A stretch of DNA of 64,000 nt from an uncultured Bacilli bacterium (lineage in GTDB: Bacteria > Bacillota_I > Bacilli_A > RFN20 > CAG-826): NCBI GenBank assembly GCA_934725985.1, contig CAKVCX010000002.1:310001-374000 (forward strand). The letters run 5' to 3'. Positions within the stretch are counted from its first letter, which is position 1; each line of letters begins with the position of its first letter. This document shows positions 1-8,793 of the stretch, piece after piece. Below the pieces are notes generated by a model, which was not told the DNA's origin, did no database searches, and was given only the letters and a program-made list of their open reading frames with translations. The translations under genes were made by a program, and so were the position numbers.

Positions 1-51
1 TTTTATGAGTAAATTGAATTCATATATGGACAAATAGCCTTTTTCATCCAT
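1..51 (-). CDS. xseA: Exodeoxyribonuclease VII large subunit, N-terminal start only (partial)
   Basis: Seventeen codons are visible before the window ends. They begin with an ATG at 51-49, directly after the nusB stop. The translation starts MDEKGYLSIYEFNLLIK, which resembles the N-terminal pattern of XseA (YLSVxELNxxIK) that opens its OB-fold. In Firmicutes xseA commonly lies just downstream of nusB, which agrees. XseA with XseB degrades single-stranded DNA in the cytoplasm. No clear Shine-Dalgarno precedes the ATG, so translation may be coupled to nusB. The call rests on a short N-terminal match plus gene order. Confidence 0.6.
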   Translation of the reverse strand, partial: MDEKGYLSIYEFNLLIK

Positions 52-55
52 TTAA

Positions 56-508
56 TTATTTGCTTTCTCTATTTAAGATTTTATCCAAAATGGCATTGAC
101 GAATTTATAGTCTTTTTCTTCTAGGTATGTTTTGGCTAATTTTATAGCTATATCTATTATGATTCCTTTATCGACTTTAGGATCGACATAGTAAAAATGA
201 ACATATGAAAGGAGTAAGATAGCTTGTTCGACCCTATTAAGTCTAGAGAAAGTCCATTTTCTCATGTTCGCGTTAAATAATTCTATTGCCTTATCATATT
301 CTTTAATGGCCATTATGGTTGTGGCTTTAACAAAGTAATCACATTCTGAATAAGGGGTTTCGCATAAAGAAGAAACGATGCTTTCGACATCGACTTTTTC
401 TTTCATGTCTATATATGTTAGGACATCGTATATGGAAGTCATCGCAATTTTTTGCAATTGGTTTCTGCTAAGCTCTTCGTTTTCGTTTAGATCAAGTTCG
501 TCTTCCAT
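56..508 (-). CDS. nusB: Transcription antitermination protein NusB
   Basis: This 150-residue all-helical protein has the NusB signature in its second half: a WTFSRLNRVEQAILLLSYVHF-type helix at about 85-105, then an IIIDIAIKLAKTY helix and a C-terminal motif DYKFVNAILDKI that is close to the family consensus (KFVNGVLDKI). NusB pairs with S10/NusE and binds boxA RNA to help transcription of rRNA operons. The start is supported by an AGGGAG Shine-Dalgarno 7 nt upstream and a TACAAT-like -10 box further up, so the gene probably has its own promoter and is followed by xseA. The length is normal for the family. Confidence 0.9.
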   Translation of the reverse strand: MEDELDLNENEELSRNQLQKIAMTSIYDVLTYIDMKEKVDVESIVSSLCETPYSECDYFVKATTIMAIKEYDKAIELFNANMRKWTFSRLNRVEQAILLLSYVHFYYVDPKVDKGIIIDIAIKLAKTYLEEKDYKFVNAILDKILNRESK

Positions 509-573
509 AGGTATCTCCCTTTTGGCCGTGCTATTGTAGCATAAGTAGAAACATATATCTTCTATTTATTGAA

Positions 574-1014
574 TTATTTAATCTCTTTTGCCAATTCTTT
601 TTTAGCTTTTTTATAGAATAGAATTCCTAGAGAAAGAATAAGCAAGATTACAAGATGAATTGAGATGGACCCTATGTAATAAGCTAATTGATAGGAAGAA
701 TAGGCAAAAAACAAACAAATTGTGTCTATTAAATAAAATAGAAAGAAAACAATAAAATAGATTATTTTCCCTTTCGCTGAAAATAAAGAAGAAAACAAAC
801 CAAAAAGTATAAACATTATGGACAAAGCAAAATATAAAAGTGGAATCTTCTTTGCTATATAAACAATGCTAAGCATCAAAAAAGTGCTAGGGTTATTAAA
901 AAGAAAAAACAATAAAGAAGAAAAAAATGAAGCAAGGGTAACTATTAAAGGCAATAAAGATATTTTTTGATATTTAATTAAGGCTTTTTCAAAGGGCTTG
1001 ACGTTATTTTTCAT
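574..1014 (-). CDS. Small multi-pass membrane protein of unknown function
   Basis: This 146-residue protein has about four hydrophobic helices (near residues 20-40, 48-70, 82-105 and 112-134) and a lysine-rich C-terminus (KKAKKELAKEIK). I recognise no family motif. It overlaps the upstream Asp23-like gene by 4 nt (ATGA), so the two are translationally coupled. In many Firmicutes, Asp23-family proteins are encoded beside small membrane partners such as AmaP, and this protein could play such an anchoring role. That is inference from position only. The gap to nusB (509-573) holds the likely nusB promoter. Confidence 0.55.
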   Translation of the reverse strand: MKNNVKPFEKALIKYQKISLLPLIVTLASFFSSLLFFLFNNPSTFLMLSIVYIAKKIPLLYFALSIMFILFGLFSSLFSAKGKIIYFIVFFLFYLIDTICLFFAYSSYQLAYYIGSISIHLVILLILSLGILFYKKAKKELAKEIK

Positions 1015-1343
1015 GCGATTTGAACTACTTTAATTTTCACATCATATGGAACGGTATCGCACATCATGGTAATAGCGGAGGCTACCTCTTTTTGGATATT
1101 TAAACAAGTTGATGTCACGGGAGTATCGCTACTTAATATGACGTCAATGGAAACAATGGCCCTGCCATCTTTTCCTAAAGTAACCTTAACTCCTTTATCA
1201 ACCGAAAATAAGGCTTTCTTTCGTTTTAAAGAAACGCCGCGAAATGAATTAACCGCCATAGTGGCAATGCTACAAATTGCGTTCGTGGAAATACCTATTT
1301 TTCCTAGTCTTCCATAATTATTGATAATAACGTAATCTTTCAT
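1011..1343 (-). CDS. Asp23/Gls24 family envelope-stress protein
   Basis: The 110-residue protein has the Asp23/YloU pattern: an opening with G-x-IxIS, a central hydrophobic strand, a segment reading VKVTLGKDGRAIVSIDVILS, and a C-terminal part with VASAITMMCDTVPYDVKIKVVQI, like the family's V-x-V-x-V-x-G-I ending. Family members are abundant small proteins tied to envelope stress or, for YloU-type proteins, of unknown function. It starts 9 nt from the 3' end of tkt and overlaps the next gene by 4 nt, and it ends in TGA. I do not separate Asp23 from YloU subgroups. Confidence 0.75.
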   Translation of the reverse strand: MKDYVIINNYGRLGKIGISTNAICSIATMAVNSFRGVSLKRKKALFSVDKGVKVTLGKDGRAIVSIDVILSSDTPVTSTCLNIQKEVASAITMMCDTVPYDVKIKVVQIA

Positions 1344-1352
1344 ATAAAAATT

Positions 1353-3341
1353 CTACTTCCTTAACAAAAATAGGGCAATCTTTTCAGCTATTTGTTCTTT
1401 GCTAAATCCATATTTTTCCATTACATCATTTGGCTTGCCACTACTTCCAAAAACGTCGAGGCCAATGTTAAATTTCGCATATTTTCCCCAACCAAAGGTT
1501 GAAGCCATTTCAATGGATATTCTTTTTGCGTAAGGCAGAGCAAGGATATTCTCTTTTTCTTTTTCGTCTAATTGATCGAATTCTTCAAGGCAAGGAAGAG
1601 AAACTACATCGGCATGGATTCCTTTTTCTTCCAATAATGATGAGGCTTCAATGGATAAAGCGACTTCGCTTCCGCTAGATAGTAAGACACAATCCGGGTT
1701 GGCGAAGCTTTTTATTTTATATCCGCCTTTAATCGCCTTTTCTTTAGAACTGTTTTCTAATAATGGTAAATTTTGTCTTGATAAGATTATGGCTGTCGGC
1801 CCATCTATTCTAGAGAAAGCAAAATTATAAGCCGCTTCAACTTCCCTTTGATCACATGGACGCATAACGCGAAGATTTGGGATACTTCTTAACATTGCAA
1901 GTTGTTCAATCGGCTGGTGGGTTGGCCCATCTTCTCCAACGGCTAAGGAATCATGGGTGAATAAATAAACCACAGGCAAGTTTTGAAGTGCGGCCATTCT
2001 TATGGCGTTTTTCATATAATCGGCGAAAACCAAGAAACAAGAACAATAAGGACGCAAGCCTCCATGCAAGGCAATGCCGTTACATGCACTTGCCATGGCA
2101 AATTCTCTAATTCCCCAATGGACATCATGTCCTTCCGGTGTTGCGTTAGTAAACATCTTGATGTCTTTTACATTGGTCTTTGTAGAGCCGGCAACGTCAG
2201 CTGAACCACCGAATAGGAAGGGAATGGCTTTATAAAAGCTAGTTAAAACCCTCCCTGAGGTCGCTCTTGTCGCCTCAATGTCTTTTGTATTAATTGTCTC
2301 GACTTTTTTAACTAGGCTAGAAATATCTTTAGAAAAAGAAGCATTAAATAAATCGAAATCTTCTTTATGATAAATCTTATAGGCATTAAATTGGTCGCAA
2401 TAATTTTTATAGGCTTCCTCACCTCTTTTTCTAAAGGTAGATTTTAAATCTTCGTAGACTTCATTAGGAACAAAAAAAGGAGGATAATCATAATGGTATT
2501 TTGCTTTTGCGTAAGCCCCATCTTCTTCTCCTAATGGCTCTCCATGTGTTTTGTGGTCACCTTCATTTTTAGAGCCGTAGCCAATTCTAGTATGGACTAT
2601 TATAAGAGTAGGATAAACTTTACTTTTTTTGGCTTTGCCAATGCAAGAAGAAATAGCTTCTATTGAATTGCCGTCTTTTACTTCTAAAACATTCCATTCG
2701 CTAGAAAGAAACCTAAATTTTACATTCTCGCTTAAAGAGTCAAGGGTTGGCCCGTCTAGAGTCGAGCCGTTTTCATCATAAATCAAAATCAATTTATTTA
2801 ATTTAAAATGTCCTGCTAAGGAAATGGCTTCTTGGCTTATTCCTTCTTCTAAACAACCATCCCCACATAGGCAATATGTATAATGGTCCATTATTTTTGA
2901 ACCTTCTTTATAGGAGGCCGCTATAGCTTTTTCCGACATTGCCATACCGACGGCTTGTCCAATCCCTTGCCCTAATGGCCCGCTAGAAGAGTCAACTCCA
3001 GGAGTAACCCCTACCTCAGGATGGCCGGGGGTCCTAGAATTAAGTTGCCTAAAAGATTTTAAATCTTCCATGGTTAAGTCATAACCGGCAATATGAAGCA
3101 TTGCATAAAGCAAGGCGGAAACGTGTCCTGAAGACAAGACGAACCTATCTCTATTTATCCAATCTGGATGAGCAGGATCTGCGACAAGGTGGTCCCTATA
3201 TAAAGCATATAAAGCTGGAGCGATATCCAAGGCCATGCCAGGATGTCCTGATTTGGCTTTATTAGTTTGGTCGATGACTAACGACCTTAAAGCGGCGACG
3301 GATAATTTCTCTTGTTCTTTAATAGCTCTAACAGATTCCAT
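1353..3341 (-). CDS. tkt: Transketolase
   Basis: This 662-residue enzyme transfers two-carbon units between sugar phosphates in the non-oxidative pentose phosphate pathway, using thiamine diphosphate. The N-terminus has the SGHPGMALD motif near residue 31. The ThDP-binding motif runs from GDGCLEEG to the conserved N about 30 residues later. The pyrimidine domain holds GIREFAM with the catalytic Glu, and the C-terminal domain is complete. Length matches the family. The start has a GGAGAT Shine-Dalgarno 8 nt upstream. It lies 62 nt after aspS, and that spacer contains a 20-bp AT palindrome. Confidence 0.96.
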   Translation of the reverse strand: MESVRAIKEQEKLSVAALRSLVIDQTNKAKSGHPGMALDIAPALYALYRDHLVADPAHPDWINRDRFVLSSGHVSALLYAMLHIAGYDLTMEDLKSFRQLNSRTPGHPEVGVTPGVDSSSGPLGQGIGQAVGMAMSEKAIAASYKEGSKIMDHYTYCLCGDGCLEEGISQEAISLAGHFKLNKLILIYDENGSTLDGPTLDSLSENVKFRFLSSEWNVLEVKDGNSIEAISSCIGKAKKSKVYPTLIIVHTRIGYGSKNEGDHKTHGEPLGEEDGAYAKAKYHYDYPPFFVPNEVYEDLKSTFRKRGEEAYKNYCDQFNAYKIYHKEDFDLFNASFSKDISSLVKKVETINTKDIEATRATSGRVLTSFYKAIPFLFGGSADVAGSTKTNVKDIKMFTNATPEGHDVHWGIREFAMASACNGIALHGGLRPYCSCFLVFADYMKNAIRMAALQNLPVVYLFTHDSLAVGEDGPTHQPIEQLAMLRSIPNLRVMRPCDQREVEAAYNFAFSRIDGPTAIILSRQNLPLLENSSKEKAIKGGYKIKSFANPDCVLLSSGSEVALSIEASSLLEEKGIHADVVSLPCLEEFDQLDEKEKENILALPYAKRISIEMASTFGWGKYAKFNIGLDVFGSSGKPNDVMEKYGFSKEQIAEKIALFLLRK

Positions 3342-3386
3342 GGTGTTTCATCTCCTAGTTTATTTTTAGTAGTTTTTTAGTTTATG

Positions 3387-3406
3387 TAATATATAATTAT
3401 ATATTA
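3387..3406. repeat. 20-bp perfect AT-only palindrome in the aspS-tkt spacer
   Basis: The sequence TAATATATAATTATATATTA equals its own reverse complement. It overlaps the aspS stop codon at 3404-3406 and lies about 45 bp upstream of the tkt start. It contains -10-like hexamers, so it may be part of the tkt promoter. Pure A+T composition makes a chance palindrome more likely here than in balanced DNA. Confidence 0.5.
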
Positions 3407-5143
3407 AGCGCCTAAATCCACTTTGATGCCCACTGCTTTTAATTGGTCTTCGTCTACTTTTGATGGGGCATGAGACATTGGATCTACTGCCGACAGATTC
3501 TTTGGAAAGGCTTCTACGTCTTTAATGTTATCCGTGTTGGACATAATCATGGCCAGCCTATCTAATCCGTAAGCCAAACCGCCATGTGGAGGCGCGCCAT
3601 ATTTAAATGCATCGATAAACCAACCAAATTTATTTTTTACATCCTCATCGCTTAAACCAAGTAATTTAAATACTTTCCATTGAACGTCGTGATCATAAAT
3701 CCTTAAGGTACCTCCACCTGCTTCATAGCCGTTGATAATGATGTCATAGGCGTAGGCCAATACTTCTTCCGGCTTGCTATCTAGCAAAGGCAAGTCTTCA
3801 TCTCTAGGTCTGGTGAATGGATGGTGTTCGGCAACATATTTGCCTTCTTCTCCTTCCACCGGATCAAACATTGGGAAGTCGACAACCCAAAGCAAATCAT
3901 AGGTATTTGGTTTGATTAGATTGAGTTTTTTTGCATATAAAGTTCTAATGGCTCCTAAGCCAAAGTCAATGTCGCGCCTATATTGACTTGAACCTATTAA
4001 AAGTAAATCATCTTCTTTTAATTGCAACGTTTCTATTAATTTTTCTTTTTCTTTCTCGCTAAGGAATTTATCGGCAAAAGAACCGATTAATTGATTATTT
4101 TCAAATTTAAGCGATACCAATGAAGGCAAATTAAATTTCTTAACCTCGGCATTTAGACCATCCAAAACCTTTCTAGAGGTTTCTTTAGCTTGGTTAGGAA
4201 TGACAATGCCTTTAATGTATTCATTCTCTTTGAAGGCGTTAAATGATGACTCTTTTAGTATTTCTTTTAAATCCTTTATAAGCAAGCCGTATCTAGTATC
4301 AGGCTTATCAGAACCATAATTATCCATGGCATCCCAATATTTCATTCTTCTTAAAGGAAGAGTGATATCGACTCCAATTACTTCTTTAAAAGCTTTCTTT
4401 AAGAATCCTTCGTTTAAGGAAAGTAGTTGATCCATGTCGAGGAAGGATGTTTCTAAATCGAGCTGGGTAAATTCTGGTTGTCTATCGGCACGTAAATCTT
4501 CATCCCTAAAGCATTTGGCGACTTGATAATATCTTTCTACCCCCCCAACCATTAAAAGCTGTTTCCATAGTTGCGGGCTTTGCGGCAAGGCATAAAAACA
4601 TCCTTTTTTTGTCCTAGATGGAACTAAGTAGTCTCTTGCTCCTTCTGGAGAAGACAAGTTTAAAATAGGGGTTTCTACTTCCAAAAAGCCGTTATCATCG
4701 AAATATTCATGAAAACATTTGACGATTTTGGCTCTTCTTTTTAAATTTTCCAACAAACAAGGGCGTCTTAGGTCTAAATATCTATATATTAGCCTAGTAT
4801 CTTCCAAGGCATCGGTTTTATCCGCAATTATAAAAGGAGTCAATTCAGCTTTGTTAATGACTTTTAAAGAAGAGACAATAACTTCTATTTCTCCGGTTTT
4901 TAGTTTTAAATTCGGAACGTCTTTCTTTTTTACTTCCCCTTGAACTTGAATTACGTATTCGTTTTTGATCTCACTAACTTCATCTGGGCTTAAAATGGTG
5001 CAGCCAACAATGCCGGTTGAATCTCTTAAATCAATGAATAGCAACCCGCCCAAATTACGTTTTGAGGCAACCCAGCCTAACAAAGTAACTTTTCTTCCGA
5101 CATCTTTTAATCCTAAATTTCCATTAAAATCAGTTCTTTCCAT
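3404..5143 (-). CDS. aspS: Aspartate--tRNA ligase, bacterial type with GAD insertion
   Basis: A class II synthetase of 579 residues that charges tRNA-Asp. It has an N-terminal OB-fold anticodon domain (about 1-105), then the catalytic core with GARDYLVPSR, the PQSPQLWKQLLM segment and motif 2 around CFRDEDLRADRQPEFTQLD. A GAD insertion (about 280-400) follows, then AEHHPFTRP and motif 3 GGLAYGLDRLAM. The frame stays open for 18 codons further upstream into hisS. I chose the ATG at 5143 because an AAGGA Shine-Dalgarno sits just before it and AspRS proteins normally begin about here. It lies 13 nt after hisS, and the two genes likely share a transcript. Confidence 0.95.
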   Translation of the reverse strand: MERTDFNGNLGLKDVGRKVTLLGWVASKRNLGGLLFIDLRDSTGIVGCTILSPDEVSEIKNEYVIQVQGEVKKKDVPNLKLKTGEIEVIVSSLKVINKAELTPFIIADKTDALEDTRLIYRYLDLRRPCLLENLKRRAKIVKCFHEYFDDNGFLEVETPILNLSSPEGARDYLVPSRTKKGCFYALPQSPQLWKQLLMVGGVERYYQVAKCFRDEDLRADRQPEFTQLDLETSFLDMDQLLSLNEGFLKKAFKEVIGVDITLPLRRMKYWDAMDNYGSDKPDTRYGLLIKDLKEILKESSFNAFKENEYIKGIVIPNQAKETSRKVLDGLNAEVKKFNLPSLVSLKFENNQLIGSFADKFLSEKEKEKLIETLQLKEDDLLLIGSSQYRRDIDFGLGAIRTLYAKKLNLIKPNTYDLLWVVDFPMFDPVEGEEGKYVAEHHPFTRPRDEDLPLLDSKPEEVLAYAYDIIINGYEAGGGTLRIYDHDVQWKVFKLLGLSDEDVKNKFGWFIDAFKYGAPPHGGLAYGLDRLAMIMSNTDNIKDVEAFPKNLSAVDPMSHAPSKVDEDQLKAVGIKVDLGA

Positions 5144-5156
5144 AACTTTCCTTCTT

Positions 5157-6458
5157 TTAATCGCAATGATGGTGACTTTCTTCACCAAAAAGTTCATCTA
5201 GAGTTTCGTTAAGCGTATCTAGGCAGTATTCTTTTTGCTCTTTTTTGACTAAGTCTTTAATTTGGACTACGCCCCTACTTAATTCGTCTTCCCCAAAAAT
5301 TATGGCAAATCTAGCTTTTGCTCTTTCGGCCTTTTTAAAATAGGAACCTAGCTTGCCTTCTACATATGGTCTTTCGGTAGAATAACCCAAACTTCTTAAT
5401 TCTTCGGCTAGCCTAACGCTATATTCAATGGCCTTTTCTCCAAGTGGCATTAAATATAAATCCAATTCTTGGTTAATGTCTTTTAATAACCCTAACTCTT
5501 CCATAAGCGAATAGATTCGTTCTACTCCCATGGCAAAACCAACGCCATGGTCTATATCTTCGGGACCATCGAAATTAGATAAGAGTCCATCATAATGCCC
5601 GCCGCCTAATAAAGCTCCATAATCTTTACCACTTGGCGAAATGGCGTGCACTTCGAAAACTATCTCGCCATAATAATCTAATCCCCTGACTAAAGAATCA
5701 TCTATTTCATATTCGATATTTAATTCATTTAAGATAGATAGAGTCTTGTAGAAACGTTTCTCGCTATCATTAGATAAATAATCTCTTATTTTCGGAGCAT
5801 TCAAAGCCAATTCATGGTCTTCTTTGACTTTGCAATCTAAAATCCTCATGGGATTTAGGGCGAGGCGCTCTTTGCAATCTGAACACATCGAATCGATTTT
5901 TGGGGCAAAATAGGCTCTTAATGCTTCTTTATAGGCGCTTCTAGATTCCTTATCGCCAATCGTATTTACCTTGACTTTTAAAGAAGTAAATCCAAGCATT
6001 CCTAAAACACGCATGGCAAAGACAATGGTTTCAGCGTCTAATTCTGGACTATTGACCCCAACTGCTTCAATGCCGGCTTGATAGAATTGACGATACCTGC
6101 CAAGCTGAGGTCTTTCATAACGGAAAACCGGACCGATATAGTAAGTTTTTAAAGGCAAAGTAGAAGTTGCGTATAATTTGTTTTCAACAATTGACCTCAT
6201 GACCCCAGCCGTGCCTTCTGGGCGAAGCGTAACGGAACGATCGCCCTTATCTAAAAAGGTATACATTTCTTTTCTTACGACATCACTAGACCCGCCAGTG
6301 CTGCGTGAAAATACTTCTGTATATTCTAAGACAGGAGTTTCTATTTTTTTATAATTATATAATTCGGCAACTAAGGCAAATATGTTTTCAATATAATCGT
6401 AACGATAGCTTTCATCGCCATAAGTATCGTGAGTTCCTTTAACTGCTTTAATTTCCAT
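5157..6458 (-). CDS. hisS: Histidine--tRNA ligase
   Basis: A class II synthetase of 433 residues, normal for HisRS. Visible features are the N-terminal KGTHD motif, motif 2 in TLRPEGTAGVMRSIVEN, the histidine-specific LVRGLDYYGEIVFE loop, a GGGHYDGL motif, a GVGFAMGVERI motif 3 and a C-terminal anticodon-binding domain from about 330. A strong AAAGGAAGG Shine-Dalgarno precedes the ATG, and a TATAAT -10 box lies about 25 nt further upstream, so a promoter probably starts the hisS-aspS unit. The C-terminus ends in an acidic and histidine-rich tail (EESHHHCD). No T-box is seen upstream. Confidence 0.95.
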   Translation of the reverse strand: MEIKAVKGTHDTYGDESYRYDYIENIFALVAELYNYKKIETPVLEYTEVFSRSTGGSSDVVRKEMYTFLDKGDRSVTLRPEGTAGVMRSIVENKLYATSTLPLKTYYIGPVFRYERPQLGRYRQFYQAGIEAVGVNSPELDAETIVFAMRVLGMLGFTSLKVKVNTIGDKESRSAYKEALRAYFAPKIDSMCSDCKERLALNPMRILDCKVKEDHELALNAPKIRDYLSNDSEKRFYKTLSILNELNIEYEIDDSLVRGLDYYGEIVFEVHAISPSGKDYGALLGGGHYDGLLSNFDGPEDIDHGVGFAMGVERIYSLMEELGLLKDINQELDLYLMPLGEKAIEYSVRLAEELRSLGYSTERPYVEGKLGSYFKKAERAKARFAIIFGEDELSRGVVQIKDLVKKEQKEYCLDTLNETLDELFGEESHHHCD

Positions 6459-6525
6459 AAAGCCTTCCTTTCAATAACTAAATTATTATATTCTTTAGCG
6501 TATATATAGGCAATTAGAGGCTATA

Positions 6526-8700
6526 TCAATGTGTGACTCTATTGACTGAATAAATGCCTTTGACGCCTAATAAATCGGCAAAACAATCAGAGAGTACTTT
6601 AGCATCTGGCACGCTAATGGTCATGGATACTATATCGTTTAATGTTTCGGGTATTACATGGGCCCTTAAATCTGTTACAGAAATTGATTTAGAGGCCATG
6701 GCTTGCAAGATATCGTTTAATAATCCGGGCCTATCGTTAGCGTAAACTTCTATATCGACTGGATATTTGGATATCCCTAAATCTAGTTTCCAGTAGACAT
6801 CGATTAACCGTTTTTGCTCATGGGCAATATTTGGGCAATTTTTCCTATGAACCGTTATGCCTTTTCCTTTTGTAATATAGCCGACAATATCATCTCCTGG
6901 AATTGGCGTGCAACATTTTCCAAGAGTAATGGCTAGATTCGCTGAGCCGCCTGGAATCGTAACAGGAGATTTATCGTTTTCTTCCTTAATCGGCTTTTTC
7001 TTAAACTCAAAGCCTGGCTTTTTTCTTATATGCAGCAAGGATAAAACAGTTCCAGGCGCTGGGTTTTTTCCAGCCACCATTACAAAGAAATCATCCAAAT
7101 TATCGAAATGATATTCATTTCTTAATCTTTCATCATCTAGTAGCTGCATTGTTTCTTCTTCGTTAAAGCCTTGCGACCTAAATGAATCAAAAATCGATAA
7201 CCTGCCTGCCTTGATTTTTTCTTCTCTCATTATTGAAGCATCCTTTTTTTGCAATGCTTTTTTAATGTGGGCTTTTGCGGAGGCTGTTTTGGCTATTTCT
7301 AGCCAACTCTGGTTAGGGCCAGTTGAAGTTTTTGAAGTCCTAATTTCGCATACATCGCCTGTTTTTAAAACAGTATTTAAGGGAACTAAACTCCCGTTTA
7401 CTATGGCTCCTATTGCAGAATCGCCAACTTTAGTATGAATTTTATAGGCAAAATCTAGGGTGGTCGCTCCCGTTGGCAAATCTACCACTTTTCCAAGGGG
7501 GGTAAAAACATAGACGTTTGCTCCGAATATATCGTTTGATAGGTTAGCCATATATTCGCTAGCGGTACCATTTTGCTCTCCGGATAAAGAAACAAAGTCT
7601 CTAAACCAATGAAGTTGCTCTTCTATTTCTTTTTGTTCGTCTTTGGCGTTATAATGGCCGCCCTCTTTGTATTTCCAATGGGCAGCAACCCCACTTTCGG
7701 CTACTTGATCCATTTCTTCGGTACGGATTTGAACTTCGTAAATTTGTCCATCGCCAGCCACGATTGAAGTATGCAAAGATTGGTACATATTTGGCTTAGG
7801 CATGGCTATATAATCTTTAAACCTACCAGGGATTGGCTTATATGTTGAATGGATAATTCCTAATATTTCATAGCAATTAATGATAGTTTTTGTAATGATT
7901 CTTATAGCAAGGACATCATAAATTTCATCGAAGTTATGGCCTTTTTGATACATTTTTCTATATATTGAATAAATGCTTTTGACTCTTGACTCCATTTTTG
8001 AGGGCAAATTATGTTCAAGCAAAATATCGGCAATCCTTTTCTTCAATAGTTCCAAGGAATGCTTTCTGTTTTCATATTTTTCATTTACTAATTTCAAAAT
8101 GGATTTATATTTTTCAGGTTCTAAATACTTTAAGGAAAGGTCTTCCATTTCGCTTTGGACCGAATAAATACCTAGCCTATGGGCGATTGGAGTAAAAACT
8201 TCGATCGTTTCTTTGGCTAAGGCTTTTTGCCTTTCGCTAGATAAAGAATCTAGAGTCCTTAAATTATGAAGTCTATCGGCTAGCTTAACTATTATTACCC
8301 TGACGTCTCTAGCCATGCCTAGGAATATTTTTCGATGGTCTTCGGCCTCAAAATCCTCGGCAGTCATTTTTGATAGTTTCATCCTTTGGATTTTTGTTAA
8401 GGAATCTACAATTTTAGCTACGTCTTCCCCGAACAATTTTTCAATATCTTCTATGGTAGTATCCGTGTCTTCGACTACATCATGGAGCAAGCCGCTTGCA
8501 ATAGTTGCCGGCCCACTTTGAAGGGAAGCTAAAATATAAGCTACTTCGATTGGATGATGGATATATGGCTCCCCACTTTTCCTAAATTGACCTTCATGTT
8601 TTTTTAATGCAAATTGATAGGCGTCTTCTATCATTTGCCTATCTTTTGGATTTGTAATATAGGTGTAGTAAAGCGCCTTTAGATCATCAAATGTATGCAT
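6526..8700 (-). CDS. rel: Bifunctional (p)ppGpp synthetase/hydrolase, RelA/SpoT family
   Basis: A protein of 724 residues that makes and degrades the stringent-response alarmone. The hydrolase HD domain is intact (YIHHPIEVA and LLHDVVEDTD). The synthetase domain has GRFKDYIAMPKPNMYQSLHT. A TGS domain (VFTPLGKVVDLPTGATTLDFAY) and a C-terminal ACT domain (VDIEVYANDRPGLLNDILQ) follow. Intact HD residues argue for a bifunctional Rel. In-frame starts also exist at 8754 (ATG) and 8775 (TTG). I chose 8700 because a GGTGG Shine-Dalgarno lies 8 nt upstream and Rel homologues begin close to this point. It follows recJ by about 90 nt. Confidence 0.93.
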   Translation of the reverse strand: MHTFDDLKALYYTYITNPKDRQMIEDAYQFALKKHEGQFRKSGEPYIHHPIEVAYILASLQSGPATIASGLLHDVVEDTDTTIEDIEKLFGEDVAKIVDSLTKIQRMKLSKMTAEDFEAEDHRKIFLGMARDVRVIIVKLADRLHNLRTLDSLSSERQKALAKETIEVFTPIAHRLGIYSVQSEMEDLSLKYLEPEKYKSILKLVNEKYENRKHSLELLKKRIADILLEHNLPSKMESRVKSIYSIYRKMYQKGHNFDEIYDVLAIRIITKTIINCYEILGIIHSTYKPIPGRFKDYIAMPKPNMYQSLHTSIVAGDGQIYEVQIRTEEMDQVAESGVAAHWKYKEGGHYNAKDEQKEIEEQLHWFRDFVSLSGEQNGTASEYMANLSNDIFGANVYVFTPLGKVVDLPTGATTLDFAYKIHTKVGDSAIGAIVNGSLVPLNTVLKTGDVCEIRTSKTSTGPNQSWLEIAKTASAKAHIKKALQKKDASIMREEKIKAGRLSIFDSFRSQGFNEEETMQLLDDERLRNEYHFDNLDDFFVMVAGKNPAPGTVLSLLHIRKKPGFEFKKKPIKEENDKSPVTIPGGSANLAITLGKCCTPIPGDDIVGYITKGKGITVHRKNCPNIAHEQKRLIDVYWKLDLGISKYPVDIEVYANDRPGLLNDILQAMASKSISVTDLRAHVIPETLNDIVSMTISVPDAKVLSDCFADLLGVKGIYSVNRVTH

Positions 8701-8793
8701 TGGATAGCCACCATTGGGCTTTAATTGGTTTTGACTATTTTTTTCGTTTTCCATAACGCAATAAGTATAAATCAATAAGAAAAATAAAGTAGG

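Noticed and set aside
3387..3406. Palindrome as a specific operator
   Set aside because: It is made only of A and T in an AT-rich spacer and has no second copy that I noticed.
5157..5180. HHHCD tail of HisRS as a metal-binding signal
   Set aside because: A few histidines at a C-terminus are weak evidence, and nothing else supports a role.
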